A DNA stretch of 64,000 bases, taken from positions 310,001 through 374,000 of the forward strand of contig CALNWN010000001.1 in assembly GCA_940746715.1 (NCBI GenBank). Direction: 5' to 3'. The notes beneath the pieces are model-generated. The model did no database searches, was not told the DNA's origin, and saw only the letters and a program-made list of their open reading frames with translations. Each line of letters opens with the position of its first letter. Position 1 is the first letter of the stretch. The position numbers were made by a program, and so were the translations under genes. This stretch comes from an uncultured Paraburkholderia sp. GTDB lineage: Bacteria > Pseudomonadota > Gammaproteobacteria > Burkholderiales > Burkholderiaceae. Positions 47,080 to 59,662 of this stretch are shown one piece after another.

Positions 47080-47868
47080 TTAGCGGATGATGCCGCGCTG
47101 CGACGCTTCGACGAATGCCAGCAGCGTGGCCACCGGCTCGTCGCCGTCGCCGCCGGCGGACGCCAGTTCGCGCAGTTGCGCCTTGGCTTCCTCGAGCGAC
47201 AGGCTGTTCTTGTACAGCAGACGGTACGCCGAGCGCAGCGCCGAAATGGCGTCTGGCGAAAAACCGCGGCGGCGCAAACCTTCCACGTTGATGCCGTGCG
47301 GCTCCGCCTTGTTGCCGGCCGCGATCACGAACGGCGGAATGTCCTGCACGAGCGCGGACGCGCCGCCCAGCATGGAATGCGCGCCGATGCGCACGAATTG
47401 ATGCACGCCCGACATGCCGCCGACGATCGCAAAGTCGCCGATCGTCACATGGCCGGCCATTTGCGCGTTGCTCGACAGAACCACGTTGCTGCCGACGTGG
47501 CAGTCGTGGCCGATGTGCACGTACGCCATGATCCAGTTGTCGTCGCCGAGTGTGGTCACGCCGGCGTCCTGCACCGTGCCGGTGTGAATCGTGGTGAACT
47601 CGCGGATCGTGTTGCGGTGGCCGATTTCGAGCCGCGTCGGCTCGTCCTTGTACTTCATGTCCTGCGGACGGCCGCCAACCGACGCGTAATGGCCGATGCG
47701 GTTGTCTTCGCCGATGGTGGTGTGACCTTCGATCACACTGTGCGAGCCGATCGTGGTCCGCGCGCCGATCGTCACGTGCGCGCCGATCACGGCATACGGT
47801 CCGATTTCGACGGATTCGTCGAGTTGTGCGCCCGGTTCGATGATCGCAGTGGGATGAATCCTGCTCAT
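47080..47868 (-). CDS. lpxA: UDP-GlcNAc O-acyltransferase
   Basis: [35 protein letters not shown] hexapeptide repeats. Confidence 0.97.
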   Translation of the reverse strand: MSRIHPTAIIEPGAQLDESVEIGPYAVIGAHVTIGARTTIGSHSVIEGHTTIGEDNRIGHYASVGGRPQDMKYKDEPTRLEIGHRNTIREFTTIHTGTVQDAGVTTLGDDNWIMAYVHIGHDCHVGSNVVLSSNAQMAGHVTIGDFAIVGGMSGVHQFVRIGAHSMLGGASALVQDIPPFVIAAGNKAEPHGINVEGLRRRGFSPDAISALRSAYRLLYKNSLSLEEAKAQLRELASAGGDGDEPVATLLAFVEASQRGIIR

Positions 47869-47982
47869 GCGTCCTCGCTTCTGATTCTGTTGCGTTGTCT
47901 GGATGCGCTGCGGCCAGCCGGCTGGCCGAACGTTGACCCGGCCGCCCGGGCGCCCGCGCGCCCGTGGCGCTCGCGCTGGGCG

Positions 47983-48447
47983 TCAGGCGTCCTTGTCCCT
48001 GTGACGCACCGCGCACATCAGGTCGGCTTCCGCCGCCACGACGCCGTCCACCTCGGCTCGCGCCTTGAACTTCCAGATGCCGCGCATATGCCGCTCGAAC
48101 GTGCAGTTCAGGATGAGCTGATCGCCCGGTTCCACGACGCGCTTGAAGCGCACGTTGTCGATACCGACGAACAGGTACAGCGTGTTCGACGGATCGCCCG
48201 GCTCTTCCGAGAACGTCAGAAGCGCCGCTGTTTGCGCGAGCGCCTCGAGGATCAGCACGCCCGGCATGACCGGACGCGTCGGAAAGTGCCCCTGGAAATA
48301 CGGCTCGTTGATCGACACGTTCTTCAACGCTTTGATGCTCTTATGCGGCTCAAGTTCGAGCACCCGGTCGACCAGCAGGATCGGGTAACGATGGGGCAGC
48401 AGCGTGAGAATCTTATGAATGTCGAGATTGATTTTTTCGGTGCTCAT
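47983..48447 (-). CDS. fabZ: 3-hydroxyacyl-ACP dehydratase FabZ
   Basis: [34 protein letters not shown]...[20 protein letters not shown]. Confidence 0.97.
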   Translation of the reverse strand: MSTEKINLDIHKILTLLPHRYPILLVDRVLELEPHKSIKALKNVSINEPYFQGHFPTRPVMPGVLILEALAQTAALLTFSEEPGDPSNTLYLFVGIDNVRFKRVVEPGDQLILNCTFERHMRGIWKFKARAEVDGVVAAEADLMCAVRHRDKDA

Positions 48448-48616
48448 GGTGTTTCTGCTCACGCATTGACTGCGCGATGATGACTGCGGATGCTGGTGCA
48501 GGTGGATTGTCAGCGGGTTGAGAGCCGTTCTGAGTGCTTGCTGCCGACGCTCGCCGTAAACGGATTGCCGTGCCACCGGGTCGCGGCAACCGTCTTCGCT
48601 TAACTGTGTTCGCCCG

Positions 48617-49771
48617 CTATTTTACGCGGTGTCGGCGGCCCGCCGGGAAATCTAGCTTTTGCCGCCCCGTGCCTGCCGTGCTCGCTGCCGCTGCCGCCGG
48701 CTGACTGCCCGGCTGCTGGGCTGCGGCGCTTTCCAGCGCCTTGATACGGTCGCGCAGCTTGTCGATGTTACGCAGCAAGGCCGCACTTTTTTTCCAGTCG
48801 GCGTGATTCACAGCCGGAAACGCGCTGGTGTACATGCCAGGCTTCAACAGCGACTTCGACACGCCGGACTTGGCCGTGACGATAACGTAGTCGGCCAGCG
48901 TCACATGGCCGGCAATGCCGACCGCGCCGCCGATCATGCAATGGCGGCCGATGGTCGTGCTGCCCGCAATGCCCGCGCAGCCGGCAATCACGGTGTACGC
49001 GCCGATCTTGCAGTTGTGCCCGATCTGCACGAGGTTGTCGATCTTCACGCACTCCTCGATGACCGTGTCGGCCATCGCGCCGCGGTCGATCGTGGTGTTC
49101 GCACCGATTTCGACGTCCGCCGCGATCGACACGCCGCCGACCTGCGGAATCTTGACCCAGCTACCGGTACGCGCGTCGCCTTCGCCGACGAAATCCGGCG
49201 CGAAGCCAAAGCCGTCCGAGCCGATGACCGCGCCCGCTTGGACGATCACGCGTTCGGCGAGCTTGCAGCCGTGGTACACCGCCACGTTCGGATACAGATG
49301 CGAACCGGCGCCGATGCGCGTGCCGCGGCCGATCACGACGTTCGCGTCGAGCCGCACATTGTCGCCGATCACCGCGCCAGCTTCCACCGTGACGTGCGGT
49401 CCGATCACCGCGCTCGCGGCGATCTGCGCGGAAGGATCGATCGTCGCGCTCGGATGGATGCCCGGCGCGACCTTCGGCGTGGCGAGGTCGATGAAGGTTT
49501 GCGCGACGCGCGCGAAGTAAGCGTACGGATTCGGCGTGACGATGAAGTTACGGCCGCTGCGCGAGCTGAGCTTGGCGAGGTCGTCGGCATTGATCAGCAC
49601 CGCGCCCGCGCGAGTCGTTTCGACTTGCGACAGATACTTCGGGTTGGCGAGGAACGCCAGCTGGTCCGGGCCTGCCTGGTCGAGCGGCGCCAGACTGCCG
49701 ACGCGCTGCGAACCGTCTCCCACTACTTCACCGCCGAACCGTTGAACGATGTCCTCGAGCGTAAAAGCCAT
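48617..49771 (-). CDS. lpxD: UDP-3-O-acylglucosamine N-acyltransferase
   Basis: [24 protein letters not shown]...hexapeptide repeats. Confidence 0.96.
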   Translation of the reverse strand: MAFTLEDIVQRFGGEVVGDGSQRVGSLAPLDQAGPDQLAFLANPKYLSQVETTRAGAVLINADDLAKLSSRSGRNFIVTPNPYAYFARVAQTFIDLATPKVAPGIHPSATIDPSAQIAASAVIGPHVTVEAGAVIGDNVRLDANVVIGRGTRIGAGSHLYPNVAVYHGCKLAERVIVQAGAVIGSDGFGFAPDFVGEGDARTGSWVKIPQVGGVSIAADVEIGANTTIDRGAMADTVIEECVKIDNLVQIGHNCKIGAYTVIAGCAGIAGSTTIGRHCMIGGAVGIAGHVTLADYVIVTAKSGVSKSLLKPGMYTSAFPAVNHADWKKSAALLRNIDKLRDRIKALESAAAQQPGSQPAAAAASTAGTGRQKLDFPAGRRHRVK

Positions 49772-49846
49772 GCCTATCCTGTCTCCTGCTGTTCAGTGCA
49801 ACCTGTTGGTGCGACGTATCTTTGGACTTTTCCGTGCCCGCCGCCT

Positions 49847-50356
49847 TCAGTTGCCCGAAGCCGCCAGCGCCTTCAGCACCTGATCCGTAATGTCGATGCG
49901 CGGGCTAACGTACACCGCTTCCTGCACGATCAGGTCATAGTGCTGCGCCTCGGCGATCTGCTTGATCACCTTGTTCGCGCGGTCCAGCACCGCCGCCAGT
50001 TCTTCATTACGGCGCTGGTTCAGGTCCTCGCGAAATTCACGTTGCTTGCGCTGGAAGTCGGTGTCGAGCTGCGACAGATCGCGCTGCTTTTGCGCACGGT
50101 CCGTGGGCGACATGGACGCGCCGTTCTTGTCGAGCGAATCGGACATGGACTTGAGTTTCTGCGCCATGTCCGCGAGGTCCTTGTCGCGCTTGGCGAACTC
50201 GGCCTCGAGCTTGACCTGGGCCGCCTTCGCCGCGGCCGATTCCCGCAGAATCCGGTCGGAATTCACCGCGGCGATCCTAGCTTCCTGCGCGTGCGCCACT
50301 CCGACGCCCAGCGTCAATGCCAGCGCCAGCGCGCAAGCCACACGTTTCGAAAACAT
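49847..50356 (-). CDS. skp: OmpH/Skp family periplasmic chaperone
   Basis: MFSKRVACALALALTLGVGVAHAQEARIAAVNSDRILRESAAAKAAQ... Confidence 0.92.
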   Translation of the reverse strand: MFSKRVACALALALTLGVGVAHAQEARIAAVNSDRILRESAAAKAAQVKLEAEFAKRDKDLADMAQKLKSMSDSLDKNGASMSPTDRAQKQRDLSQLDTDFQRKQREFREDLNQRRNEELAAVLDRANKVIKQIAEAQHYDLIVQEAVYVSPRIDITDQVLKALAASGN

Positions 50357-50415
50357 ACCGGTTAGCAAAGTGATCCTCTCGATACTGTTGTTTGGCGAGC
50401 CGTCCGCAGCGCGGA

Positions 50416-52728
50416 TCAGAACGCCGTCCCGATCTGGAACTGGAACTTCTGATACTGATCGCCCGTGTGCTTGGTGAGCGGGAAGCCCAGGCTCAACTTG
50501 AGCGGCCCGATCGGCGAAATCCACGCGAGACCGACACCGTAGCCGTAACGCAGACCGTTGGCGCCGTTCGCCGTGGCGGCACTGCTCGCGTCCGCCCAGA
50601 CATTACCGGCGTCGAGGAACGTGAACACGCGCAAGGTGCGATCATAGCCGGTGCCCGGCAGCGGGAATGTCAATTCGATATTGCCGACGAGCAGCTTGGA
50701 GCCGCCGATCGGGTCGCCGGTCGTCTTGTCGCGCGGACCCAGCGAGCTCGGCTCGTAGCCGCGGACCGAACCGATACCGCCCGCATAATAGTTCTTGAAG
50801 ATCGGGTACGGCTTGCCGCCCATGCCCTTGCCGTAGCCGCCCTGGAAGTTGAAGCCCAGCACGAAGCCACGCGCGAACGAGTAATAGTACTGCGCGTTGA
50901 TGTCGGCCTTGTAATACTGCGTGCCGCCGATCGGCGTGCCGTATTCCGCGTTCGCCTGCGTGAAGTAGCCGCGACTCGGCACGAGCGCGCTGTCACGCGC
51001 ATCGCGCGACCAGCCCACCGTGACCGGCACGTTGTTCGACACGCGGCCGAAGTCCTTCACGTATTGCTTGTACGACGCGGGAGTATTGTTGTCGACGTCG
51101 AGCTTGTTCTGCTCGAGGCCCGCGCCGAAGTAGACCGTGTCGACTTCCGAAAACGGAATGCCGAACTTGAGGTCGCCGCCCATGGTGACGATCTTGAAGC
51201 TCGAATCAGTGGAGTAATACAGCGGCTGATACGTGCGGTAATAGACGTCGGTAATTCGCTTGATGCCGTCCACCGTGAAGTACGGGTCGACCTGCGTGAC
51301 CGTCAAGGTACGGTACGTCTTCGCGGTGTTGACGTTCACAGCGAGGCTCGTGCCCGAACCGAACACGTTGTCCTGCGAGACGCCCGCGGACAGCACCACC
51401 TTGTCCGTCGACGAGAAGCCCGCGCCGAGCGTGATCGCGCCGGTCGGCTTTTCAGCGACCTTCACGTCCACGTCGACCTGGTCCGGCGGGCCTTCCACCG
51501 GCACCGTGGTCACGTCGACGTCGGTGAAGTAGCCAAGACGGTTGATACGGTCTTTCGACAGTGCAAGGCGGTTCGAGTCGAACCACGAGCTTTCGAGCTG
51601 GCGCATTTCGCGGCGCACCACTTCGTCGCGCGTGCGAGTGTTGCCGACCACGTTGATGCGGCGCACGTAGACGCGGCGGCTCGGGTCCACCTGCAGCGTC
51701 AGGTCGACCTTGTGGTTGGCCTGGTCGACCTGCGGCTGCGCGTTGACGGTGGCGAACGCGTAGCCGTATTCGCCCAGTTTGTCGACGATCGCCTTGGTCG
51801 TGGACTGCAGCTTTTCGGCCGAAAAGCGGTCGCCCGGTTTGATCTTGATGAGCTTGGCGAGCTCCGGCTCGCGGTCGAGCAGATTGCCGGCCAGCTTGAT
51901 GCTCGAGATCGTGTACGGCTCGCCTTCATGCAGCGTGACCGTCAGATACATGTCCTTCTTGTCCGGCGTGATGGACACCCGGGTCGACTCGATATTGAAC
52001 TCGAGATAGCCGCGGTTCAGATAGTAGGAGCGGATATTTTCGAGGTCGCCGGTGAGCTTGTCTTTCGCGTACAGGTCGTTCTTCGTGTACCACGAGAACC
52101 AGTTCGGCGTGGACAGCTGCATTTCGTCGCGCAGCGTGCCGGTGCTGAACGCCTTGTTGCCGATAAAGTTGATCTGGCGAATCTTGGCGCTCGGGCCTTC
52201 CGCCACCGAGAACAGCACCGAGACGCGGTTGCGGTCGATCGGCGTGATGGTGGTGGTGACTTCGGCCGCATAGTAGCCGCGCGTCAGGTACTGGCGCTTC
52301 AGTTCCTGTTCCGCTTTGTCGACGAGCGCCTTGTCGTAGTAACGGCCTTGCGACAAACCGACCGCGCGCAGCGCCTTGGTCAGGTTTTCCTTGTCGAACT
52401 CGTGAATGCCCGCAAAGTCGATCGTGCCGATGGCCGGACGCTCCAGCACCTGCACGATCACCACATTGCCTTCGGTGGCGATCTTGACGTCGTTGAAGAA
52501 GCCCGTTGCGTACAGCGCGCGAATGGCTTCGGACGCCTTGTCGTCGGTAAACGTGTCGCCCTGCTTGATGGGCAGATACGCGAACACGGTACCAGGTTCG
52601 ACGCGTTGCAATCCCTCGATCCGGATGTCCTGCACCACGAACGGCGTCGTTGCGTGAGCAACGAGCCCATGCGCGGCGAGTGCCGCGGTTATAACCGTCT
52701 TCGGAACAAAGCGATGAGGTTTAAACAA
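50416..52728 (-). CDS. bamA: outer membrane assembly factor BamA
   Basis: 770 aa, PFVVQDIRIEGLQRVEPGTVFAYLP POTRA repeats and barrel. Confidence 0.97.
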   Translation of the reverse strand: MFKPHRFVPKTVITAALAAHGLVAHATTPFVVQDIRIEGLQRVEPGTVFAYLPIKQGDTFTDDKASEAIRALYATGFFNDVKIATEGNVVIVQVLERPAIGTIDFAGIHEFDKENLTKALRAVGLSQGRYYDKALVDKAEQELKRQYLTRGYYAAEVTTTITPIDRNRVSVLFSVAEGPSAKIRQINFIGNKAFSTGTLRDEMQLSTPNWFSWYTKNDLYAKDKLTGDLENIRSYYLNRGYLEFNIESTRVSITPDKKDMYLTVTLHEGEPYTISSIKLAGNLLDREPELAKLIKIKPGDRFSAEKLQSTTKAIVDKLGEYGYAFATVNAQPQVDQANHKVDLTLQVDPSRRVYVRRINVVGNTRTRDEVVRREMRQLESSWFDSNRLALSKDRINRLGYFTDVDVTTVPVEGPPDQVDVDVKVAEKPTGAITLGAGFSSTDKVVLSAGVSQDNVFGSGTSLAVNVNTAKTYRTLTVTQVDPYFTVDGIKRITDVYYRTYQPLYYSTDSSFKIVTMGGDLKFGIPFSEVDTVYFGAGLEQNKLDVDNNTPASYKQYVKDFGRVSNNVPVTVGWSRDARDSALVPSRGYFTQANAEYGTPIGGTQYYKADINAQYYYSFARGFVLGFNFQGGYGKGMGGKPYPIFKNYYAGGIGSVRGYEPSSLGPRDKTTGDPIGGSKLLVGNIELTFPLPGTGYDRTLRVFTFLDAGNVWADASSAATANGANGLRYGYGVGLAWISPIGPLKLSLGFPLTKHTGDQYQKFQFQIGTAF

Positions 52729-52794
52729 CGTGCTTCCCCAGTGTGTATAGCTGCATCAGGCCGGACGGCCGCCATTTGAGCGCCGCCGGACACT

Positions 52795-54216
52795 TTAAAA
52801 GTGGATTAAACGAGCGAGATCGTTAAACAGTGCAATCGCCGACAAAGCGACGATGCAGGCGAGACCCGCCCTCTGAAAAACGAGTTGCCAGCGATCGGAG
52901 ACAACTTTACCGGTCACAGCTTCAACCAAATAATATAACAGATGCCCCCCGTCCAATACCGGAATTGGTGGCAGGTTCAATACACCGAGGCTAATACTGA
53001 CGAGGGCAAGGAACGACAAAAATGCAGAAGGACCAAGACGTGCGCTCTTTCCTGCGTAATCCGCGATGGTCACCGGACCCGACAGATTCTTGAGCGATGC
53101 GTCGCCGACGATCATGCGGCCGAACATACGCACCGAGTACGCCGCAAGATCCCACGTACGACGCCCGCCCAGCCGAAGGCTTTCGACAGGTCCATAACGC
53201 ACGTTGATGGACGGGACCTGGGTCGCGAGTTCGGCGCCGATGCGGCCGACCTGCTCTCCGGTTACCGGGTCGCGCTGCGCTTGCGGCACGATGCGGATGT
53301 CTTCGAGCTTGCCCGGCGCCTGGCCCTGCGTTTGCCTCTGCGTTTGCGTTTGCCCCGCGTCCGCCCGCTCCACCTGCAGGGTCAGCGGCTGGCCGGCGTG
53401 CGATTTTACATACGCGATGAAGGCCGTGGCATTGTCAGTCGCCATACCGTTGATCGCGCGCAAACGGTCGCCCGGACGAAGCCCCGCCTTCTGCGCCGCA
53501 CTGCCCGGCTGCACGCCCGCCACTGTCAACTTTCCGCCGCCGGGCTCGAAACCGAGGCGCGACATGAAGTCGTCGTCGACGTCTTTTTCAGTGAGACCGC
53601 GCAGGTCCAGCTGGAAGTCCGACGTGCCGTCCGCGCCTTTTGCGCTCAGCACGACGCGCTTGTGATCGAACGCCGCGCCGAGCAGCTTCCACCGCAAGTC
53701 GGACCAAGAGCGCACCGGCTCGGATTCGGCGGCATTCTCCGCGCGCACGGCCACCACCGTTTCGCCGCCTTCGAAACCGGCCACCGCAGCCGCCGTGTTG
53801 GGCGCGGGCGTGGCGAGGATCGCCGCCGGCTCCGTCACGCCGGTGGCGAACACAAGGCTGAACAGCACGATGGCCAGCAGGAAATTGGCGACCGGGCCGG
53901 CCGCGACGATCGCAATGCGGCGCCACACCGACTGCCGGTTGAACGCATGCGGCAACGCTTCGGCGGGAATCGGCGCATTGCCGGTCTCGCGCTCGTCGAG
54001 CATCTTCACATAGCCGCCGAGCGGCAGCGCGGCGATCGTCCACTCGGTGCCGCTTTTCGGGCTGACCCACTGGAAAAGCGGCTTGCCGAAGCCGATCGAA
54101 AAGCGCAGCACCTTGACGCCGCACAGCCGCGCCACGCTGTAATGCCCATATTCGTGGACGACCACGAGCACGCCAATCGCGACCGCGAAGGCGAGCACTT
54201 CGATCAGCAGATTCAT
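52795..54216 (-). CDS. rseP: RIP metalloprotease RseP
   Basis: VVHEYGHYSVARLCGVKVLRFSIGFGKPL, PDZ domains, C-terminal NLPPIPVLDGGHL. Confidence 0.95.
   Translation of the reverse strand: MNLLIEVLAFAVAIGVLVVVHEYGHYSVARLCGVKVLRFSIGFGKPLFQWVSPKSGTEWTIAALPLGGYVKMLDERETGNAPIPAEALPHAFNRQSVWRRIAIVAAGPVANFLLAIVLFSLVFATGVTEPAAILATPAPNTAAAVAGFEGGETVVAVRAENAAESEPVRSWSDLRWKLLGAAFDHKRVVLSAKGADGTSDFQLDLRGLTEKDVDDDFMSRLGFEPGGGKLTVAGVQPGSAAQKAGLRPGDRLRAINGMATDNATAFIAYVKSHAGQPLTLQVERADAGQTQTQRQTQGQAPGKLEDIRIVPQAQRDPVTGEQVGRIGAELATQVPSINVRYGPVESLRLGGRRTWDLAAYSVRMFGRMIVGDASLKNLSGPVTIADYAGKSARLGPSAFLSFLALVSISLGVLNLPPIPVLDGGHLLYYLVEAVTGKVVSDRWQLVFQRAGLACIVALSAIALFNDLARLIHF
53327..53356. repeat. imperfect hexanucleotide array in rseP (tgcgtt/tgcctc/tgcgtt/tgcgtt/tgcccc)
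   Basis: Encodes the low-complexity QTQTQRQTQGQ insertion. Confidence 0.7.
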
Positions 54217-54223
54217 AGGCGCC

Positions 54224-55429
54224 TCACTGGACGGCGCGTTCCGTGCGGCAGGCGGCGTCGGGCAGACGCGCGATGAATTCGGCTGCGGCGCGGCGCGCGG
54301 TGGCGTCCGCTTCGATCACGTCTTCGAGCGCGTGCGCGCTGCGGTTAGGCAACGCGTTGAGCACCGAGTCGACCACCTGCGCGATGGCCATGAAGCCGAT
54401 CTGGCGGGACAGGAACGCTTCAACAGCAATTTCGTTAGCGGCGTTCAGCGCCGCGCTGGCAACGCCGCCTTCGGCGAGCGCGTTCATGGCCAATGCGAGG
54501 CAAGGGAACCGCGCGTAGTCCGGTTTTTCGAACGACAGCGACGCGATTTCCGCGAGGTCCAGCTGCGCGACCCCGGAATCCACGCGATCCGGGAACGCGA
54601 GCGCATGGGCGATCGGCGTGCGCATGTCGGGATTGCCGAGTTGCGCGAGCACCGACCCGTCGGCATAGGACACGAGCGAATGGATCACGCTTTGCAGATG
54701 AATCAGCACGTCGATACGCTCGCCTGGCAAGCCGAACAGCCAATGCGCCTCGATCACTTCGAGGCCCTTGTTCATCATGGTGGCGGAATCGACCGAAATC
54801 TTGCGGCCCATTACCCAGTTCGGATGCTTGCAGGCCTCTTCCGGCGTCACGTCGACGAGCGTGGCCGGTTCGCGCGTGCGAAACGGGCCGCCCGACGCGG
54901 TCAGAATGATCTTGGAGACGCCGCCATGCAGCGCGGCTTCGCGCGGCAGGCACTGGAAAATGGCGTTGTGTTCGCTGTCGACCGGCAGCAGAACCGCGCC
55001 GTTGTCGTGAACCGCGTCCATGAAGATCGCGCCCGACATGACGAGCGCTTCCTTGTTCGCGAGCAGGATGCGCTTGCCGGCGCGCGCGGCAGCGAGGCTC
55101 GGCGCGAGGCCGGCGGCGCCGACGATCGCCGCGACCACCGTGTCGCAGCCGTCGCTCTTCGAGACGTGAACGAGCGCCTCGGCGCCATGCGTCACCTCGG
55201 TTTTGCAGCCCGCGTCGCGCAGCTTCGCCGCGACCCGCGCGGCCGTCTCGGCGTCGCCGACCACCGCGACTTCGGGCCGAAAGCGCAGGCATTGCTCGAC
55301 GAGCTTGTCGCCGTTGCGGTGCGCGGTGAACGCATACACCGAAAAGCGCTCCGGATGACGCGCGACCACGTCGAGCGTGCTGTCTCCAATCGAGCCCGTG
55401 GAACCGAGCAATGTCAGACGTTTTTGCAT
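54224..55429 (-). CDS. dxr: 1-deoxy-D-xylulose-5-phosphate reductoisomerase
   Basis: [34 protein letters not shown]... Confidence 0.97.
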   Translation of the reverse strand: MQKRLTLLGSTGSIGDSTLDVVARHPERFSVYAFTAHRNGDKLVEQCLRFRPEVAVVGDAETAARVAAKLRDAGCKTEVTHGAEALVHVSKSDGCDTVVAAIVGAAGLAPSLAAARAGKRILLANKEALVMSGAIFMDAVHDNGAVLLPVDSEHNAIFQCLPREAALHGGVSKIILTASGGPFRTREPATLVDVTPEEACKHPNWVMGRKISVDSATMMNKGLEVIEAHWLFGLPGERIDVLIHLQSVIHSLVSYADGSVLAQLGNPDMRTPIAHALAFPDRVDSGVAQLDLAEIASLSFEKPDYARFPCLALAMNALAEGGVASAALNAANEIAVEAFLSRQIGFMAIAQVVDSVLNALPNRSAHALEDVIEADATARRAAAEFIARLPDAACRTERAVQ

Positions 55430-55439
55430 ATCTCTTTCT

Positions 55440-56261
55440 CTAGCCGAGGAGCAGCATGGCGAGCGGCAGCACCGGCAACAGTGCGTCGATGCGGTCGAGC
55501 ACGCCGCCGTGCCCCGGCAACAGGCCGCTCAAATCTTTCACGCCGGCCTGGCGTTTCATCATCGATTCAAAAAGGTCGCCCACCACGCTGAACGCCACCA
55601 GCAGGGTCAGCGCGAGCAGCGCGCGCGGGGCGCCCCAGCGCGCCCACAACTCAGAATACAGGGTTGGCTCGAACGCATGCAGAAGGACGGCCGCGAGCGC
55701 GACGATCATGACCGCCGCCCAGCCGCCGATCGCGCCCTCCCACGTCTTGCCGGGGCTGATGGCGGGCGCGAGCTTGTGCTTGCCGAACGCCTTACCCGAG
55801 AAGTATGCGCCGATATCGGCGAGCCATACCAACAGCAGCAGCGACAGCACGAAAGGCACGCCCTGCAGGCGAGCGGCGACGAGAGCATGCCAGCACGCGA
55901 CGAATATCACAATCCCGGCAAGAAACAGAAAGCTGCGCCACGCGCCTTGTGCGAGCGTGGGCTTGCGCAGCAGCACGAACGGGCCGGCGATCACCCAGAA
56001 AATGGCCGCCGCCTTGTAAAACGGCCGCGCGCCGTCCACGCCGATGCCAAGCCGGGTGCTGGCGACGAGCGCAACCGCCGCCACGAGCGCGTAGACCACT
56101 GGACCTGCGCCGCCCAGCTTCAGCAGACGGGCCCACTCCCACGCGGCGAACACGACGACGAAAGCGATCAGCGCGCCGAACGCGCCGACCGGTGCGAACA
56201 ACGTGACTGGCAAAAACACCGCCAGGAGGACAACCGCCGTGATGACACGGGTTTTTAGCAT
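55440..56261 (-). CDS. cdsA: phosphatidate cytidylyltransferase
   Basis: [19 protein letters not shown]...[35 protein letters not shown]; terminates with TAG. Confidence 0.95.
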   Translation of the reverse strand: MLKTRVITAVVLLAVFLPVTLFAPVGAFGALIAFVVVFAAWEWARLLKLGGAGPVVYALVAAVALVASTRLGIGVDGARPFYKAAAIFWVIAGPFVLLRKPTLAQGAWRSFLFLAGIVIFVACWHALVAARLQGVPFVLSLLLLVWLADIGAYFSGKAFGKHKLAPAISPGKTWEGAIGGWAAVMIVALAAVLLHAFEPTLYSELWARWGAPRALLALTLLVAFSVVGDLFESMMKRQAGVKDLSGLLPGHGGVLDRIDALLPVLPLAMLLLG

Positions 56262-57037
56262 GGAAGCGAATCGACGTTTTGCGATTGCGGCTCGAGCTGA
56301 GCACTGGTGCGACCGAAACGGCGCTCACGTTCGCCGTACGAAGCAATGGCGCGGCCGAGCGCGTCGGCGTCGAAGTCCGGCCAGAAGGTGTCGGTGAAAT
56401 AGAACTCGGTGTAGGCGAGCTGCCAGAGCAGGAAATTGCTCACACGCCGCTCGCCGCCCGTGCGGATGAACAGGTCCGGCTCGGGCGCATAGGCCATGGA
56501 CAGATGCTCGGCGAACGATTCCTCATTCACCTCGACAGCCTCGCCCGTCTGCGCCGCCTGTTCGACCAGCTTGCGGGTGGCCTGCATGGTGTCCCAGCGG
56601 CCGCCGTAATTGGCCGCGATGGTCAGCGTGAGGCGGGTATTGCGCGCGGTCTTGGTCTCCGCGCGCCTGATCAGATCGCGGATGCGGGTGTCGAAACGTT
56701 CGAGATCGCCGACCACGCGCAAACGGATACCGTTGGCGTGCAGTTTGCCGATTTCGCGCTCCAGCGCGGTGACGAACAGGCGCATCAGGAACGACACTTC
56801 GTCGTTCGGGCGGCGCCAGTTTTCGGAACTGAAAGCAAACAGCGTCAGATATTCGACGCCCTGCCGTGTGCACGCCTCGACGGTCGCGCGCACCGCGTCG
56901 ACGCCGCGGGTATGACCGGCCACGCGCGGCAAGCGGCGCTGGGTCGCCCAACGGCCGTTGCCGTCCATGATGATCGCGATATGTCGCGGCACCGCCGCGA
57001 CATCAGGCACGCGCACGGTTGAGCTGGTATAGGTCAT
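56255..57037 (-). CDS. uppS: undecaprenyl diphosphate synthase
   Basis: [26 protein letters not shown]...FSSENWRRP. Confidence 0.96.
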   Translation of the reverse strand: MTYTSSTVRVPDVAAVPRHIAIIMDGNGRWATQRRLPRVAGHTRGVDAVRATVEACTRQGVEYLTLFAFSSENWRRPNDEVSFLMRLFVTALEREIGKLHANGIRLRVVGDLERFDTRIRDLIRRAETKTARNTRLTLTIAANYGGRWDTMQATRKLVEQAAQTGEAVEVNEESFAEHLSMAYAPEPDLFIRTGGERRVSNFLLWQLAYTEFYFTDTFWPDFDADALGRAIASYGERERRFGRTSAQLEPQSQNVDSLPC

Positions 57038-57190
57038 GGCCGTCGGGACAATAACTGCAAAAGAAGAAGTAAAAATCCTGAAAGTGGTGAGTGCTCCCAG
57101 ACCTGGCGCTTCACGACCTGGACTTCAGGCGCGCCCCGGCTAAACAGTAACGCCGGAATATGCCGGCGTTCTGTTCGGAGCCTCGCAGCC

Positions 57191-57751
57191 TTATACCGTC
57201 ATGATCTCTGCTTCTTTCGTCGCGACGAGTTTGTCGATTTCGGCGACGAACTTGTCCGTCAGCTTCTGCACGTCGTCACCTGCACGGCGCTCGTCGTCTT
57301 CCGAAATTTCCTTGTCTTTGACGAGCTTTTTCAGTTGCTCGTTCGCGTCGCGGCGCAGGTTGCGCACGGCGACCTTGGCCGTTTCCGCTTCGCTCTTGAC
57401 CTCTTTCGTCAATTCGCGGCGGCGCTCTTCGGTCAGCGCGGGCATCGGCACGCGGATCACGTCGCCCTGCGTGGCGGGGTTCAGGCCGCGGTCCGACTCG
57501 CGGATCGCCTTTTCGACGACCTGCACCATCTTCTTTTCCCACGGCTGCACGCCGATCGTGCGTGCGTCGATCAGCGTGAGGTTGGCGACTTGGGAAATAG
57601 GCACCGGCGAGCCGTAATAGTCGCACTGGATATGATCGAGCAGGCCCGTGTGCGCACGGCCCGTACGGATTTTCGACAGATCGTTCTTGAACGCGTCGAT
57701 GGAACGCTGCATTTTTTGCTCAGCGCCCTTCCTGATATCAGCCACAGACAT
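57191..57751 (-). CDS. frr: ribosome recycling factor
   Basis: [57 protein letters not shown]... Confidence 0.98.
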   Translation of the reverse strand: MSVADIRKGAEQKMQRSIDAFKNDLSKIRTGRAHTGLLDHIQCDYYGSPVPISQVANLTLIDARTIGVQPWEKKMVQVVEKAIRESDRGLNPATQGDVIRVPMPALTEERRRELTKEVKSEAETAKVAVRNLRRDANEQLKKLVKDKEISEDDERRAGDDVQKLTDKFVAEIDKLVATKEAEIMTV

Positions 57752-57849
57752 TTTTAAACCTCCGAACCTTCAAAACGGGCGAGCCGGCCGGCACGCGAGG
57801 TATGCGGCGGCCCGGGCTCGCACAAAGCCCACGTTATGTGAACGAGAGT

Positions 57850-58563
57850 TTACACGTGGACGAGGGTGCCCTCGTCCTCGCCGAGCACGATGCGCTTGAG
57901 CGCACCCGGCTTGACGATCGAAAACACGCGGATCGGCAGCTTCTGGTCGCGGCACAGCGCGAACGCGGTGGCGTCCATGACCTGCAGGTTGCGGCCGATT
58001 GCCTCGTCGAAGCTGATCGTGGTGTAGCGCGTCGCGCTCGGATCTTTCTTCGGATCGGCGGAATAGACGCCGTCCACCTTGGTGGCTTTCAGCACGACTT
58101 CGGCGCCGATTTCCGAGCCGCGCAGCGCAGCGGCCGTGTCGGTCGTGAAGAACGGGTTGCCGGTGCCGGCCGCGAAAATCACGACTTTGCCTTCTTCGAG
58201 CTGGCGAATCGCGCGCGGGCGGATATACGGCTCGACTACCTGGTCCATGCGCAGCGCGGATTGCACACGCGCCTCGATACCCGCGTGGCGCATGGCGTCC
58301 TGCAGCGCCAGTGCGTTCATCATGGTGGCCAGCATGCCCATGTAGTCGGCCGTGGCGCGGTCCATGCCGGCCGCGCCGCCTGCCACGCCGCGAAAGATAT
58401 TGCCGCCGCCGATCACCACGGCCATCTGCGTTCCGAGACGGACTACTTCGGCCACATCCGCCACCATTCGTTCGATGGTCGCGCGATTGATGCCGAAGGC
58501 ATCGTCGCCCATCAGAGCTTCACCGGAGAGTTTGAGCAGGACGCGTTTGTAGGCAGTGGGCAT
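57850..58563 (-). CDS. pyrH: UMP kinase
   Basis: [29 protein letters not shown]... Confidence 0.98.
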   Translation of the reverse strand: MPTAYKRVLLKLSGEALMGDDAFGINRATIERMVADVAEVVRLGTQMAVVIGGGNIFRGVAGGAAGMDRATADYMGMLATMMNALALQDAMRHAGIEARVQSALRMDQVVEPYIRPRAIRQLEEGKVVIFAAGTGNPFFTTDTAAALRGSEIGAEVVLKATKVDGVYSADPKKDPSATRYTTISFDEAIGRNLQVMDATAFALCRDQKLPIRVFSIVKPGALKRIVLGEDEGTLVHV

Positions 58564-58780
58564 AGAGGTATCCAGATCGCGCAGAGGGCAACAAGGAAGG
58601 GACTAATGTAGGGGTGAAACGCTGATTCGGGCAAGCGCCGCCAAATTCACGGACCCAAGGGATCCGCTAACGGCGGCTGCGCTGCGAGGATCGACCCGCG
58701 CGCAGCCTTGCAGCGCAGCCGACCGCGGCACAGTCTTGCCGTGCCGCGGGTACAACGGTACTGATTGAGACTGGCGATGC

Positions 58781-59662
58781 TTATTGTTGCTTTGCAGCAG
58801 CCACTTGAGCGGCCACTTCAGCCGCGAAGTCGTCCTGCTTCTTCTCGATGCCTTCGCCGACCACGAACAGCGCGAACTTCTGGACGCTCGCATTGCCGGC
58901 CTTCAGCATCTGCTCGATGGTCTGCTTGTCGTTCTTAACGAACGGCTGGTTCAGCAGCGACACTTCCTTCAGGTACTTCTGCACGCTGCCGTCGACCATC
59001 TTCGCGACGATTTCAGCCGGCTTGCCCGATTCGGCCGCCTTCTGTTCAGCGATGCTGCGTTCCTTCGCGATCAGATCCGCCGGCACGTCTTCCGACGACA
59101 GCGAGACCGGCTTCATTGCAGCGATGTGCATGGCCACGTCTTTGCCGACCTGCTCGTCGGCGCCCGTGTACTCGACCAGCACGCCGATGCGCGTGCCGTG
59201 CAGGTACGCAGCCAGCTTGTTCGACGTTTCGAAGCGCACGAAACGGCGGATAGACAGGTTTTCGCCGATCTTGCCGACGAGCGCGAGGCGCACTGCGTCG
59301 ACGGTCTCGCCGTCGAGCGGCAGAGCCGACAGCGCCGCCACCTCAGCCGGATTCTGCTTCGCCACCAGCTCGGCGATCTTCTTCGAGAAAGCCAGGAAGT
59401 CGTCGTTCTTCGAGACGAAGTCGGTTTCGCAGTTCAGTTCGACGAGCGAACCTGCATTGCCGTCGATGAACGACGCGACCACGCCTTCAGCCGTGACGCG
59501 CGATGCAGCCTTGCTCGCCTTGTTGCCCAGCTTCACGCGCAGCAGCTCTTCGGCGCGCGCCATGTCGCCGTCGGCTTCCGTCAGCGCCTTCTTGCATTCC
59601 ATCATCGGCGCGTCGGTCTTTGCGCGCAGTTCTGCAACCATGCTTGCGGTAATTGCCGCCAT
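58781..59662 (-). CDS. tsf: elongation factor Ts
   Basis: [46 protein letters not shown]... Confidence 0.98.
   Translation of the reverse strand: MAAITASMVAELRAKTDAPMMECKKALTEADGDMARAEELLRVKLGNKASKAASRVTAEGVVASFIDGNAGSLVELNCETDFVSKNDDFLAFSKKIAELVAKQNPAEVAALSALPLDGETVDAVRLALVGKIGENLSIRRFVRFETSNKLAAYLHGTRIGVLVEYTGADEQVGKDVAMHIAAMKPVSLSSEDVPADLIAKERSIAEQKAAESGKPAEIVAKMVDGSVQKYLKEVSLLNQPFVKNDKQTIEQMLKAGNASVQKFALFVVGEGIEKKQDDFAAEVAAQVAAAKQQ

Noticed and set aside
46327-48480. 717-aa plus-strand ORF
   Set aside because: Antisense to lpxB, lpxA and fabZ; shadow ORF.
50392-52779. 795-aa plus-strand ORF
   Set aside because: Antisense to bamA; shadow ORF.
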